DNA of 64,000 bases from Ktedonobacter racemifer DSM 44963 (GCF_000178855.1 NZ_ADVG01000001.1:2641481-2705480), one strand, 5' to 3'. Counted from the first letter of the stretch, positions 1-9,838 are shown. Program-made: numbers and translations. Notes: a model not told the origin generated them from the letters alone.

Positions 1-2
1 GT

Positions 3-1313
3 GTCTTTGACCAGGCTATTTTGACCACTCTTCTCGATCATGATCCGGTCGTGCAAGACTATCGCCAGTTCTTCGCTTTGCTCGATTGGTCCCTCGTGCA
101 GCAGTGGGAAGACCAACAATCCTTGCATCGACGTCCACCGACTCATTCCGAAGCGGCCTACATCAAAGCCTTCCTCTTACGCATCCGTGAAGGCTTCATG
201 TACTCGACCCAACTGCGGCGCTTTTTGCTCAAACATCCCTTGCTCATCATCGAGTTGGGCTTCCACCTGGAGCTCGATCCATCAGCTCCCTACGGCTTTG
301 ATGCTCACAAGACCCTTCCCTCTCGCTACTGGTTGGGCGAAAAACTGCGTACCCTTGACCCCTTGCTCTTGCAACAGCTCCTTGAGGCAACCGTGCATTC
401 CTTACAAGCAGAGATTCCTGGTCTGGGCGAAACAGTGGCCTTCGATGTCAAGCACATTTACGCTTGGGTGAAAGAGAACAACCTGCGAACCTACGTCACC
501 GAGCGCTTTGACAAACATCAGGTCCTTTCAGGTGATCCTGACTGCAAGCTTGGCGTCAAACGCAGTACCAACCAGGAGCAACCAGATGGGTCGACCAAAG
601 AGAAGAAAGAGTTGCTCTGGGGGTACGGCTCTGGCGTTGCGGCAGCCACCACTCCCGACTACGGCGATGTGGTGCTGGCTGAGTATACCCAACCGTTCAA
701 CGAAGGAGACGTGACCTACTTTCGTCCCCTTTACCAGCGTGCTGCGGTCGCGCTCCAAGCCTTCCCAACCCATGTGACCGCCGATGCCGCCTTCGATGCC
801 TGGTATGTCTACGAAGCTGCCGCTCGTCATGGGGGCATTGGAGCTATTCCCAAGAATGGACATGGCCATCCTGAGATGGTACGTGATCCTGACGCTGTGC
901 CTCGATGTGCCAAAGGGTTGCGCATGACGCCTCGCTTTGGGTTTCAGCATACCAACGGCTATCGTGCTCAGCGTTTCGGCTGCCCCCTACTCTTCCCCAC
1001 GCCGACTGGAGAGGCCTGTGAACGGCTCTCATCCAACCATGGGCAAGGATGCCACAAAGATCCTAACTGGGAGGCTGGTGGCCTCATGAGAGTCCTGCTA
1101 GATCGGAGCAGCCCGCTCTACAAGGCTGTGTACACGCAACGCACGAGCTGCGAACGCATCAACAGTCAGGCCAAAGAGCTGGGCATTGAACGACCCCGGC
1201 TCCGCAACCGGCGTTCGATTGCCAATCTCAATACCTTGATCTATCTCATTATTAATGTACGGGCGCTGCAACGAGCCATTTCCATCAATAGAGGACTTCT
1301 ACCTATGATTTAG
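3..1313 (+). CDS. DDE transposase, 5' end cut by window edge
   Basis: The frame is open from base 3, and the first usable start inside the window (TTG at 21) has no ribosome site, so the true start probably lies to the left. The protein is a DDE-type transposase of the IS4/IS5/IS1182 fold: an acidic residue in FDVKHIYAW, a second in VTADAAFDAW, and a C-terminal Glu in CERINSQAKELG followed by a helical tail. It would cut and rejoin the ends of its own insertion sequence. The stop codon at 1311-1313 touches the CRISPR array, leaving room only for a very short element end. The exact IS family is uncertain. Confidence 0.8.
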   Translation, partial: VFDQAILTTLLDHDPVVQDYRQFFALLDWSLVQQWEDQQSLHRRPPTHSEAAYIKAFLLRIREGFMYSTQLRRFLLKHPLLIIELGFHLELDPSAPYGFDAHKTLPSRYWLGEKLRTLDPLLLQQLLEATVHSLQAEIPGLGETVAFDVKHIYAWVKENNLRTYVTERFDKHQVLSGDPDCKLGVKRSTNQEQPDGSTKEKKELLWGYGSGVAAATTPDYGDVVLAEYTQPFNEGDVTYFRPLYQRAAVALQAFPTHVTADAAFDAWYVYEAAARHGGIGAIPKNGHGHPEMVRDPDAVPRCAKGLRMTPRFGFQHTNGYRAQRFGCPLLFPTPTGEACERLSSNHGQGCHKDPNWEAGGLMRVLLDRSSPLYKAVYTQRTSCERINSQAKELGIERPRLRNRRSIANLNTLIYLIINVRALQRAISINRGLLPMI

Positions 1314-4300
1314 TTGCACCCCTCTCAGGCGGGAGCTTACCTCTTCAGACTCTGGCTTGGGGTGAAGGGTGGTGAGGTCGATTTCACCGTTCCAATCCCT
1401 CAGGCGGGAGCTTACCTCTTCAGACGGAAGAGCGTTGCCCAATAGATGCCGGGATGCTGCTCTTGTTCCAATCCCTCAGGCGGGAGCTTACCTCTTCAGA
1501 CGCTTCAGTTTCGCGTGAGCAGGTACTCAGGGACTAGTTCCAATCCCTCAGGCGGGAGCTTACCTCTTCAGACGGTGTGACCCCTCAATTGATTGGGCGT
1601 TACTGGAATGTTCCAATCCCTCAGGCGGGAGCTTACCTCTTCAGACACCAAAAAACTGCACTGCTGCCAATCGAGCTCACAGTTCCAATCCCTCAGGCGG
1701 GAGCTTACCTCTTCAGACGGCAATGCTAGCGGCTGCGGCAAAGTTATTGTAGATCCGGTTCCAATCCCTCAGGCGGGAGCTTACCTCTTCAGACGGCAAT
1801 GCTAGCGGCTGCGGCAAAGTTATTGTAGATCCGGTTCCAATCCCTCAGGCGGGAGCTTACCTCTTCAGACCGATGTTCCACTCTGGGAAGCACTCGGATT
1901 AAAAGAGCGTTCCAATCCCTCAGGCGGGAGCTTACCTCTTCAGACTACGATTTAATCAATGTGGATGAGGCAGGTTATGTGTTCCAATCCCTCAGGCGGG
2001 AGCTTACCTCTTCAGACGGCGCCTGTATTCCACTTCTCCGACAAGATGGATAAGGTTCCAATCCCTCAGGCGGGAGCTTACCTCTTCAGACATGAAGCCT
2101 GGCAATATCTAGCGCAAGGGTATGCGGTTCCAATCCCTCAGGCGGGAGCTTACCTCTTCAGACTTCCTGCTCTTCTGTGACACCCAGCTCGATAACGAGT
2201 TCCAATCCCTCAGGCGGGAGCTTACCTCTTCAGACCGCTCCCGCCTGTTTTGTCCCGTCTGGATTCGTCAAGTTCCAATCCCTCAGGCGGGAGCTTACCT
2301 CTTCAGACGAGTTTACCTATGATCCCAAGACAGGCATTTATGATGGTTCCAATCCCTCAGGCGGGAGCTTACCTCTTCAGACCGCATCTCCTGCGAGTTT
2401 GATATGATGCGGGTGCTGTTCCAATCCCTCAGGCGGGAGCTTACCTCTTCAGACAACGATGAATGATTTTTTGAACTGGGCTATTCGCTATGTTCCAATC
2501 CCTCAGGCGGGAGCTTACCTCTTCAGACACTACATATCAGGAGCACCAGCAGGAAAAAAGAAGTTCCAATCCCTCAGGCGGGAGCTTACCTCTTCAGACT
2601 GCATTCTTGGCTAGAGCGTTCATAAGTAACTCCTGTTCCAATCCCTCAGGCGGGAGCTTACCTCTTCAGACACCAAAGTGGATAGGCAAGATGGCGGCGA
2701 GGCGCTGTTCCAATCCCTCAGGCGGGAGCTTACCTCTTCAGACGCTGGCCAGGTGTGGGTGGAGCTTGCATTTGAGAGTAGTTCCAATCCCTCAGGCGGG
2801 AGCTTACCTCTTCAGACCAGCCAGGGCGGCGGGCTAGGCTCTTTTCTTGAGAGTGTTCCAATCCCTCAGGCGGGAGCTTACCTCTTCAGACCTAAACGAG
2901 AGCGAGGAGCAATAATATGAAGTTATTGTTCCAATCCCTCAGGCGGGAGCTTACCTCTTCAGACGAATAGACATAATAAGAATGCCAGTTCCATTGCTAG
3001 TTCCAATCCCTCAGGCGGGAGCTTACCTCTTCAGACACAGAATTGTGTACTATGCACTATCCAGAAGTACTGTTCCAATCCCTCAGGCGGGAGCTTACCT
3101 CTTCAGACCGTCTCGGACATGCTGAAAGTGGAGAGGGAGGCCGTGTTCCAATCCCTCAGGCGGGAGCTTACCTCTTCAGACGGGGGGATAACCCAGGCTG
3201 AGTTTGTGAAGCTTATTGTTCCAATCCCTCAGGCGGGAGCTTACCTCTTCAGACGGCGCTCCAGATTATGGCAGGCATAAGCCAAAGCGTTCCAATCCCT
3301 CAGGCGGGAGCTTACCTCTTCAGACGCTGATGCGGGCCTGTTGTCGGAGTTGCAACATCATGTTCCAATCCCTCAGGCGGGAGCTTACCTCTTCAGACCT
3401 CCACCGCCGGCATTGATGGCCGTCTATTAGCCTACGTTCCAATCCCTCAGGCGGGAGCTTACCTCTTCAGACCACATCAAAGATGCTGGGCTCCTTTGCC
3501 TCCTCCTCCGCGTTCCAATCCCTCAGGCGGGAGCTTACCTCTTCAGACATTTAACTGTCTCGCCTCGTCTATGCTTACCTCGCAGTTCCAATCCCTCAGG
3601 CGGGAGCTTACCTCTTCAGACTTAAGAACGGGGAGACTGCCAACGACATACGCAAGTGTTCCAATCCCTCAGGCGGGAGCTTACCTCTTCAGACATAGCG
3701 TAGAGGCGTTCTACCTCTACGCTCTCGTGGTTCCAATCCCTCAGGCGGGAGCTTACCTCTTCAGACTTCGGGCTAGTTGTATCTTGTATGGTACATGTTA
3801 AGGTTCCAATCCCTCAGGCGGGAGCTTACCTCTTCAGACTCATGTAAGTGGTATCCTGATTGGATACAAATTAAGTAGTTCCAATCCCTCAGGCGGGAGC
3901 TTACCTCTTCAGACAGCGCGGTTTTAGTAGGGTACATTACGCATTTCTTCGTTCCAATCCCTCAGGCGGGAGCTTACCTCTTCAGACCTGGCCCAACGTA
4001 TCCCTGGAGCGCATTATGGCAGGTTCCAATCCCTCAGGCGGGAGCTTACCTCTTCAGACAATGACAGGCGGTATGGCACATTGGAAGGGCTATACGTTCC
4101 AATCCCTCAGGCGGGAGCTTACCTCTTCAGACGTCGCACCACTTGTACAGCAGCGCACAGCGCAGCGCCAGTTCCAATCCCTCAGGCGGGAGCTTACCTC
4201 TTCAGACCTTGATGACGGGGAAGCATCGATGCTGGCTGAGATGGTTCCAATCCCTCAGGCGGGAGCTTACCTCTTCAGACCGATCCGCTGTGTAGTCGGA

Positions 4301-4499
4301 TGATCGCCCCGATCAGTTCCAATCCCTCAGGCGGGAGCTTACCTCTTCAGACATTTCGCGGCCTTGTGCTGGCGAAGACTGAATTGGGTTCCAATCCCTC
4401 AGGCGGGAGCTTACCTCTTCAGACGGTATTCCTGCTGGACGTTGGCTCCCTAATATTCTGCGGTTCCAATCCCTCAGGCGGGAGCTTACCTCTTCAGAC
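1314..4499 (-). CRISPR. CRISPR array, 44 repeats and 43 spacers
   Basis: A 37-bp repeat (plus-strand start GTTCCAATCCCTCAGGCGGG, end CTTACCTCTTCAGAC) occurs 44 times with 34-39 nt spacers. Forty-three copies match; the leftmost, 1314-1350, is altered in its first ten bases. On the minus strand the repeat ends in GGGATTGGAAC, which resembles the ATTGAAAC 3' handle of type I and type III repeats, so transcription is probably leftward from a leader right of 4499. The degenerate copy then sits at the leader-distal end, as is usual. Spacers 1719-1757 and 1795-1833 are identical. No cas gene is present in the window, so processing would need a locus elsewhere. Confidence 0.97.
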
Positions 4500-4766
4500 T
4501 GATGGGGTTCCCGCATGGCCTGGGAGGCGGAGTGGCGATGCCATTTGCGGAAACCTCACTTTTTGGCGAGTTTTTGGAAGCTAATTTCAGGCGTTTTTTG
4601 GTTGGAAAGGTACTCAGATGGCTTGTAGAGCCTTGCGGTAACCTGAGCTCAAGACCGTGGGCGCATGTGGTTCCCGCGAGATGTATCATGGTGTTTCAGA
4701 AGGTGCGAGCAACATGGTAAATTACCCTGCTTTTTGTAGTATATCTTGCATAACTTATATTCGCAA
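4500..4766 (-). promoter_or_regulatory. Candidate CRISPR leader and promoter
   Basis: On the minus strand TTGCGA (4766-4761) and TATACT (4743-4738) are separated by 17 bases, a good sigma-70-type promoter pointing into the array. About 240 bases of untranslated leader follow, with A-rich stretches near 4560-4610, before the first repeat at 4499. The direction agrees with the repeat polarity and with the degenerate repeat at the far end. No convincing gene lies in this stretch. Confidence 0.6.
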
Positions 4767-4810
4767 GCAGTAATTTCTTTAGTCCGAAAAATAGCCTGCT
4801 TTTGCAACTA

Positions 4811-4895
4811 CTAAGTACAATCACGCAAAGTTTTCGGGATGAATCCTGTTTATCAAGGGCACTCAATGCCAAAAAAGTTGTGTGATTGTACTTAG
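4811..4895. repeat. Inverted repeat upstream of broken IS701 transposase
   Basis: CTAAGTACAATCAC at 4811-4824 is mirrored exactly at 4882-4895, and the match continues inward for several bases with one mismatch. The loop is about 57 bases. It lies just before the transposase remnant, so it may be an element end or two abutting ends; no matching copy was seen after the transposase. Confidence 0.6.
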
Positions 4896-4969
4896 CCCTC
4901 TTTTGTCAGGGAGGGATAGGCTGAAAAGAGAAGGAGGAATGGTATCTAAGCAAAAAGAGGAGATGCACC

Positions 4970-6295
4970 ATGACGTTGGCAAGACAAGCGACACCGACAG
5001 TGGCCTTTGTCGACGAGTATTGTACGTGCTATGAGGACCTCTTCCCTGATGTGCGCAGTGCGGGAGCACTTCAAATACGTCCATCTGGGACTCTTGTCGG
5101 AGATCAAGCGCAAAACGTTACCAGCCATCGCCAGAATCTGCGGAGAGGTTGACGCCCAGGCGCTCCATCATTTTGTCGCCAATGGCCTCTGGGATGTGCA
5201 AGAGGTGCGAAGCAGACGACTCCAGCTCCTGCGGCAAGCTCTTGCTGGCAGATCGTTCGTGTTGTGTATTGATGAGACAGGCGACAAGAAGAAAGGAAAG
5301 ACAACCGATTATGTGGCCTCGCAATACATCGGGAACCTGGGAAAAATCGAGAATGGTATCGTCTCGGTCAATGCCTATGGGGTCCTCGATCAGATGACCT
5401 TTCCTTTGCTCTTTCGCGTGTTCAAACCTGACAAGCGCCTCAAAGGAGAGGACCAGTACAAAACCAAACCAGAGTTGGCGGTCGAGATCATTGAGGAATT
5501 GCAAGCCTGGGGATGCGCAGTTTGATGTCGTGTTGGCAGACAGCTTGTATGGCGAGAGTACCCAGTTTGTGCGGGAGCTGGAAACGCGACACCTCACCTA
5601 TGTCCTGGCCATTCGCGATGATCACGGCATGTGGATCCCGCCTGGTCAGCGTATCCGTTACAGCACCTGGCGTCCGTTCGAGCGGACCTTTTCCAACGGG
5701 AAGTCGCAAACCCGCGCGCATCCGTGAGGTGATCTATGGCCAACGCTTGAGGACCCGTTTCTATCTGCTCACGACCGATCCCAAGACGATGCCGACTCAA
5801 AGCACCACGTATGTGATGACCAATCTGCAAGGGAACCTGCGAAAAACGCTTGGCGACACCTATGGGTTGCGGACCTGGATTGAGTATGGCTTCAAGCAGA
5901 CGAAGAATGAACTGGGCTGGGCGGATTACCGCGTGACCGATTCCCGTTCGATCGAGCGCTGGTGGGAGCTCGTGTGCTGCGCCTATATGCTGGTAAGCCT
6001 GTACAGTCCCGTCTTTCACCACCAAACGCGTGCGTGGCTTGAGCCGCTTCCTCAAGGCAGTTCCAAAGAGGTTGCTCCGGAGGCTGCATCTGACCGCTTC
6101 TCCGAGCATGTGTGGTGGGATCCGAGCCAGGGATGGAAGAACCTGCTGAACAACCTGAGACTCATTCTCCAACCCTACGTCTTCTTCTCCCTCATTTTGC
6201 CTTGGCTGATGGTCTTCGACATCCCTGATCTCCACTCCGGCTTCGCTACGCTCATTTCCTTCACGAACGGCTTTCACGCCTCCCTCCCCTTCTGA
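4970..6295 (+). pseudogene. IS701-type transposase, frameshifted at least three times
   Basis: The protein can be pieced together from three frames: an N-terminal piece from 4970, the main piece from about 5040 to 5520 (acidic motif CIDETGDKKKG), a short piece to about 5720 (VVLADSLYGES), and the C-terminal piece to 6295 (WIEYGFKQTKNELGWADYR). These are the DDE residues of the IS701 family. Frame changes near 5040, 5515 and 5720 make the gene inactive. Its C-terminal 66 residues recur as a fragment at 46487-46684. Confidence 0.9.
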
Positions 6296-6453
6296 CAGAA
6301 GAGGGACTAGGCATCTCCTCCTAGGGAGAAATATAGCCAGGCTTCGGCGCACCTGAATAATGGCTTTGCACACCTCTGATCCACATCTGTTAAAATCGCC
6401 GCCCTTGATGCTCATCCACTTTATGCATAGGCAGTTCCTTTCTATAAAACAAG

Positions 6454-6482
6454 ATAGCCCGATTTCTGGAAAATCAGGCTAT
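6454..6482 (-). terminator. Hairpin after the NUDIX gene
   Basis: ATAGCCCGATTT and AAATCAGGCTAT form a 12-bp stem with one mismatch and a 5-nt loop, a few bases beyond the stop of the minus-strand NUDIX gene. A T-rich stretch follows on the minus strand. Confidence 0.55.
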
Positions 6483-6489
6483 ACATAAT

Positions 6490-7149
6490 TCAGTGTCTAG
6501 CACAGCCATTAGATGGCGAAGGCACATCAATGCATGCACTCTCAGTTCTCGCGGCAAAGGTCTGCATATGATGCGGGCAGAGAGCAATTCCTTCATAACG
6601 CCAGTAGGCTGTATTGGGACATCCTACGCCGGTATCCTTTTTGATCTCACACTGACAAACATCTACTGGCTGCATTCCTAGAGCATGGTGATAGGAGGAT
6701 GTAAACATCTGTCGAAGAGCCATACGAAGCAATCTGATATGGTGAAAAGCGAGATAGGGAAGGGCCTGCAAATCGTCAACTGGAAACCACTGGACATGAG
6801 AAGCGTCATCTCCAGCCTCAATACAGGCTTCTTTGCCTAACGGTTTGGAAAGCACGTAAAGCAGACAGACATACTTCCCACGCGGATCTTCGAAATCCTC
6901 AAAAGTATGCACTTGTTGGAACATGTCTAGCGGAATGGCAAGCCCAGTCTCCTCCTGTGCTTCTCGCTGAGCCGCAGCTTCCAACGAGGCGTCTTCAGGG
7001 GTAAGATGCCCTCCAGGAAGCGCCCATAGCCCCTGATAAGGCTCCTTTTTCCTTTGAATCAGCACGACTTCCCAGCCAGAGCCAGATGGGGCCAAACGGG
7101 GGATCACGATATCGACAGTGACCAGGACACCTGTTGCGTTCTTCGTCAT
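6490..7149 (-). CDS. NUDIX hydrolase with C-terminal Cys/His tail
   Basis: This 219-residue protein carries a full NUDIX box at residues 46-70 (start GGHLTPEDASLE, end REAQEETGL), so it should hydrolyse a nucleoside diphosphate linked to another group, with Mg2+ held by the box glutamates. The substrate cannot be told. Residues after about 180 form an extra tail with two Cys, then a Cys and a CPHH pair, which may bind a metal. The start is the ATG at 7149, which has a strong AAAGGAGG site; the open frame further upstream is not needed. Confidence 0.9.
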   Translation of the reverse strand: MTKNATGVLVTVDIVIPRLAPSGSGWEVVLIQRKKEPYQGLWALPGGHLTPEDASLEAAAQREAQEETGLAIPLDMFQQVHTFEDFEDPRGKYVCLLYVLSKPLGKEACIEAGDDASHVQWFPVDDLQALPYLAFHHIRLLRMALRQMFTSSYHHALGMQPVDVCQCEIKKDTGVGCPNTAYWRYEGIALCPHHMQTFAARTESACIDVPSPSNGCARH

Positions 7150-7268
7150 ACAGCACCTTCCTCCTTTAGAGTTTTTTTCGCACAAAGAGTCACTCGAGAT
7201 GTGAATAAAGAACTGGCGTTTTATCATCCATGCCATTCTCTCATTTGCTAAGATGTACATTTACTAAT

Positions 7269-7675
7269 TGGTAGTAAGTGCGACGAGTTGACAGATTTTA
7301 GTGCGAAGCGTGAGCAATAGGCGCCAAGAGTGAGCAATTCAACTCTTTTGTCTAAAAACACGGCTCTGGAAGCACGTTCACCACTTTCGGCGGTGTCAAT
7401 TCATGAGCAAAATTTGCTTGAATTGTGAGCAGAAGCGCCTATCCTTCGGTCCAGTTTTGGGCTGAAAGGAGCGAGTCTCGCCAGGCCAGCCAGAAACCCC
7501 AGCCTGCATAGAACGGGCAAAAGCGGGAAAATTCGCACGCGAATTTACAGAAACGATTCAGAATGATCCGCATCTCAAGCGGTTTCTCTCATCGTCAATA
7601 GTTTATCTGATCACTCTTCATGCCGATTGATCACGCTTCACCCAAAAATCTGACCACTCTTAGCACTTATTACCA
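7269..7675. mobile_element. 407-bp MITE with TG...CA ends and a 5-bp target duplication
   Basis: The left end TGGTAGTAAGTGCGACGAG and the right end (read inward TGGTAATAAGTGCTAAGAG) are related over about 70 bases. CTAAT stands directly outside both ends (7264-7268 and 7676-7680), a 5-bp target duplication. Both ends contain repeated sub-motifs of the form GTGAGCAA or GTGATCAA at short intervals. There is no gene inside. TG...CA termini, multiple end repeats and a short duplication fit the IS21 family, so this is best read as a non-autonomous IS21-like element; the family assignment is inference. Confidence 0.8.
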
Positions 7676-7822
7676 CTAATTTAACATATGATTACGGCAC
7701 TCATAAATGTAAATGCCATAAATAAGCCAATATCGTCATTCATTGAAGATGTAGGCGATAATGTACCTTTTCTCTCTTACAAAAAAGAATGGAATAGAAA
7801 ATGATCATCTTAAGGAGAACCA

Positions 7823-8283
7823 ATGGCCAGGAACCAATTTAAAATGAGCGAGTTTTGACGAGCCATCATTATGTTTGGCCTGAACACGGCTACCTATAAA
7901 ATTGCCCTGGGTCACTGTCTTGTGAAGTTTGCGGATGAGGGAACAACACATGTTTCGATGACTGAGTGAGCAGAGAAGTTTTTTGATCTTTACGCTGAGA
8001 GGCTAGAAAAGGGCAAGCCTCAGTTAGGTCATCCTTATCGGCAGACTGAATTGGAATGGCCCCGGCGCATTGCCAGCGACGCGACGTACACTCGCGCGGA
8101 GGCAAACTGCATGCAGAAGAATTGGCACGGGTGATCGCTCAGGTGCTCCTCAAAGCACAAGCCGGGGAGACGAGCGCGGACTCATAAGCGGCTGAGACGT
8201 TGAGCCAGGTGGCCGTCGATATCCCTCTCCACCTAATGGCTCCCTGGGAGGAGATCTTCTCGACACTCCAGGCGCTGGCATGA
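7823..8283 (+). pseudogene. Decayed gene of unrecognised family
   Basis: An ATG at 7823 follows a good AAGGAG site, but the frame is stopped after 11 codons, then again after the stretch starting GLNTATYKIALGHCL, then near 8132. Later pieces (ELARVIAQVLLKAQAGETS, then MAPWEEIFSTLQALA ending at 8283) read like the rest of one or two proteins. The clean peptide-like pieces separated by stops indicate a recently decayed gene. No function can be given. The stretch from the MITE to 7823 shows no gene. Confidence 0.55.
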
Positions 8284-8336
8284 ATATATTCTGATCAAAG
8301 GATCTGAATGTTATCGTTTTTCATCGGGAGGTAAAA

Positions 8337-8906
8337 GTGTTTGCAGATACCATCACAGTGCTCAAAGCCTATCACGAAGCGGGACACGCTGTCGTAGGAC
8401 ACGCGATTGGACGATGCATCGAATCTGTCGCGCTCCTGAGCGGAGAAGACGGATATGGAGGCTACTGCCGTTTTAGTGCCTTCATGGAAGACGCAAATGG
8501 ACACCCAGAGTGGAATGAGAAAAGCGCAAATCCTGATCTTATCACGATCTACTACGCTGGTATGCTATCCACCGCGTATTATTGCTCTCTCTATCTCGCA
8601 TTGGATGAAGAGGAAGATAGTGTCAGATATCCTGAAGGAAGCGAGCGAGAGGATTTGGAACGAATTAAAGAAATACTTTCCCAGATGAATATTGATCAGC
8701 AGCAACGTGAGGCTATAACAGATACGTGCTGGACACAGGCTCAAACCATCCTTTCAGACTATTCCATTGCTGTCGATAAAGTGACTGCTGTGCTCGTAAA
8801 ACGAGGGTCGCTCACAGGGTACGCTGCTCATCGCCTGATTTGGCAAGCGGTTGGGTATCCTGAGAATGATTGGCGGTTTGTGGCTTTAGGCATCAAAAAG
8901 AAGTAG
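8337..8906 (+). CDS. Stand-alone HEAGH zincin (peptidase M41-like)
   Basis: The GTG start at 8337 follows GGGAGG at good spacing. The 189-residue product has YHEAGHAVVGHAIG at residues 12-25, the HExxH zinc motif as found in the FtsH (M41) peptidase domain, followed by mostly helical sequence. No AAA ATPase domain and no membrane segment is present, so it is either a free protease-like enzyme or a non-proteolytic relative. Small proteins of this kind are common in bacteria and mostly uncharacterised. The downstream gene is broken. Confidence 0.8.
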   Translation: MFADTITVLKAYHEAGHAVVGHAIGRCIESVALLSGEDGYGGYCRFSAFMEDANGHPEWNEKSANPDLITIYYAGMLSTAYYCSLYLALDEEEDSVRYPEGSEREDLERIKEILSQMNIDQQQREAITDTCWTQAQTILSDYSIAVDKVTAVLVKRGSLTGYAAHRLIWQAVGYPENDWRFVALGIKKK

Positions 8907-8985
8907 ATCTATTACTCTGTATGCTGAAGCATCGAGCACTCAGCCCCACATCCATGATCAAGGAGCAGGACCTGGCAGCCATCTC

Positions 8986-9534
8986 TCCTGGAGTAAGACT
9001 TCTCAGATGCGCTGCCGATATGGTACCTGCTCAGTTTGGCGATTTGCTCAAAAGCAGAGCGTTGCCGGAGAACTGGCGAGAACGCATACGCCGCGACATG
9101 ATGGCAAAAGCCTTTGCCCATACACCCACGCCGGAAACCGTCGAGCGCGAATCTGAGCCAGAGCATCGTTTTTCCCTGATCTCAGGTTCTGTGCTGGACC
9201 GGGCCGATGGTATCATCTATGCTGTCGTCGGTGCGTGTTTCCTCATAGGCGCTATCTGCGCGCTCTGCTATAGCTTTTGGGATTTCGCCACCAATATAAC
9301 AGCAGCCATAGAGGCGGGAAGAGGAGATCCTGCCCTGCTGGCAAAGGCCATTATCCAATTCGTCTCAGATCTTCTGCTGGTCTTGATCATCATGGAGGTA
9401 CTGGGACCGTTACCCATTATCTCAAATCCCACGCGACCTCGCTGCGCCCATTTCTCGTTATCGGCATCGTCTCTGCTACCCGAAGCATTCTCTCCATCGG
9501 TGCCCGGCTCTCCGTCGAAGGCTCTTCCATTTAG
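8986..9534 (+). pseudogene. Serine-recombinase fragment fused to a frameshifted PsiE-like protein
   Basis: About 55 codons (near 8990-9155) match the middle of the serine recombinase at 13904-15523, including QFGDLLKS and LPENWRERIRR. The same frame then runs straight into a membrane protein with segments near 9215-9290 and 9345-9405 and the motif VLIIMEVLG. After a one-base frame change near 9405 the expected rest appears in the next frame (TVTHYLKSH, PFLVIGIVSATRSIL), which is the PsiE family. The locus is therefore a recombination product plus a frameshift, and PsiE function is probably lost. Confidence 0.75.
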
Positions 9535-9561
9535 ATGATTTGTGAAGAATACAGCCTAGAC

Positions 9562-9606
9562 AAAAAGCTTAGGGCGCTCACCTTTGAGTCACCCTAAGCT
9601 TTTTTA
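9562..9606. terminator. Bidirectional terminator
   Basis: AAAAAGCTTAGGG pairs with CCCTAAGCTTTTTT around a loop of about 18 bases, between two convergent genes. A- and T-runs on both sides allow use in both directions. Confidence 0.8.
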
Positions 9607-9625
9607 TTGCAGTATAACATGTTAG

Positions 9626-9838
9626 CTAATTTTGCTCGTTAAACTCATCTATTTCTTCACGCGTGACGTTGCGACCAAGGTGTGTACTCAGACCCTTTAG
9701 AATACGCGCTTGTGTCAGCCTGCTTACACTCTTGCCCTCTTCTGCTCGCTGAATACTTGAAATAGATACGTCGGCAATGTGTGCCAATTCTTGGCGTGTT
9801 AAGACCGCCACATCAATACGAAAATCTTCCAACTTCAT
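9626..9838 (-). CDS. Small XRE-type helix-turn-helix regulator
   Basis: The 70-residue product has the five-helix XRE layout: LTRQELAHIADVSISSIQRAEEG around residues 13-36 contains the recognition helix. It would bind DNA as a small repressor or activator. The ATG at 9838 with a GAGGG site is chosen over an in-frame TTG four codons upstream. It points away from the 10-15 kb operon, and the AT-rich 9850-10100 stretch between them is a likely site of its action; this is inference. Confidence 0.8.
   Translation of the reverse strand: MKLEDFRIDVAVLTRQELAHIADVSISSIQRAEEGKSVSRLTQARILKGLSTHLGRNVTREEIDEFNEQN

Noticed and set aside
1593..4584. Many open frames across 1.5-4.6 kb with the repeated peptides FQSLRRELTSSD, NPSGGSLPLQT and IPQAGAYLF
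   Set aside because: They are translations of the CRISPR repeat in its three frames and have no ribosome sites.
5594..6415. 273-codon minus-strand frame
   Set aside because: Antisense of the IS701 transposase remnant.
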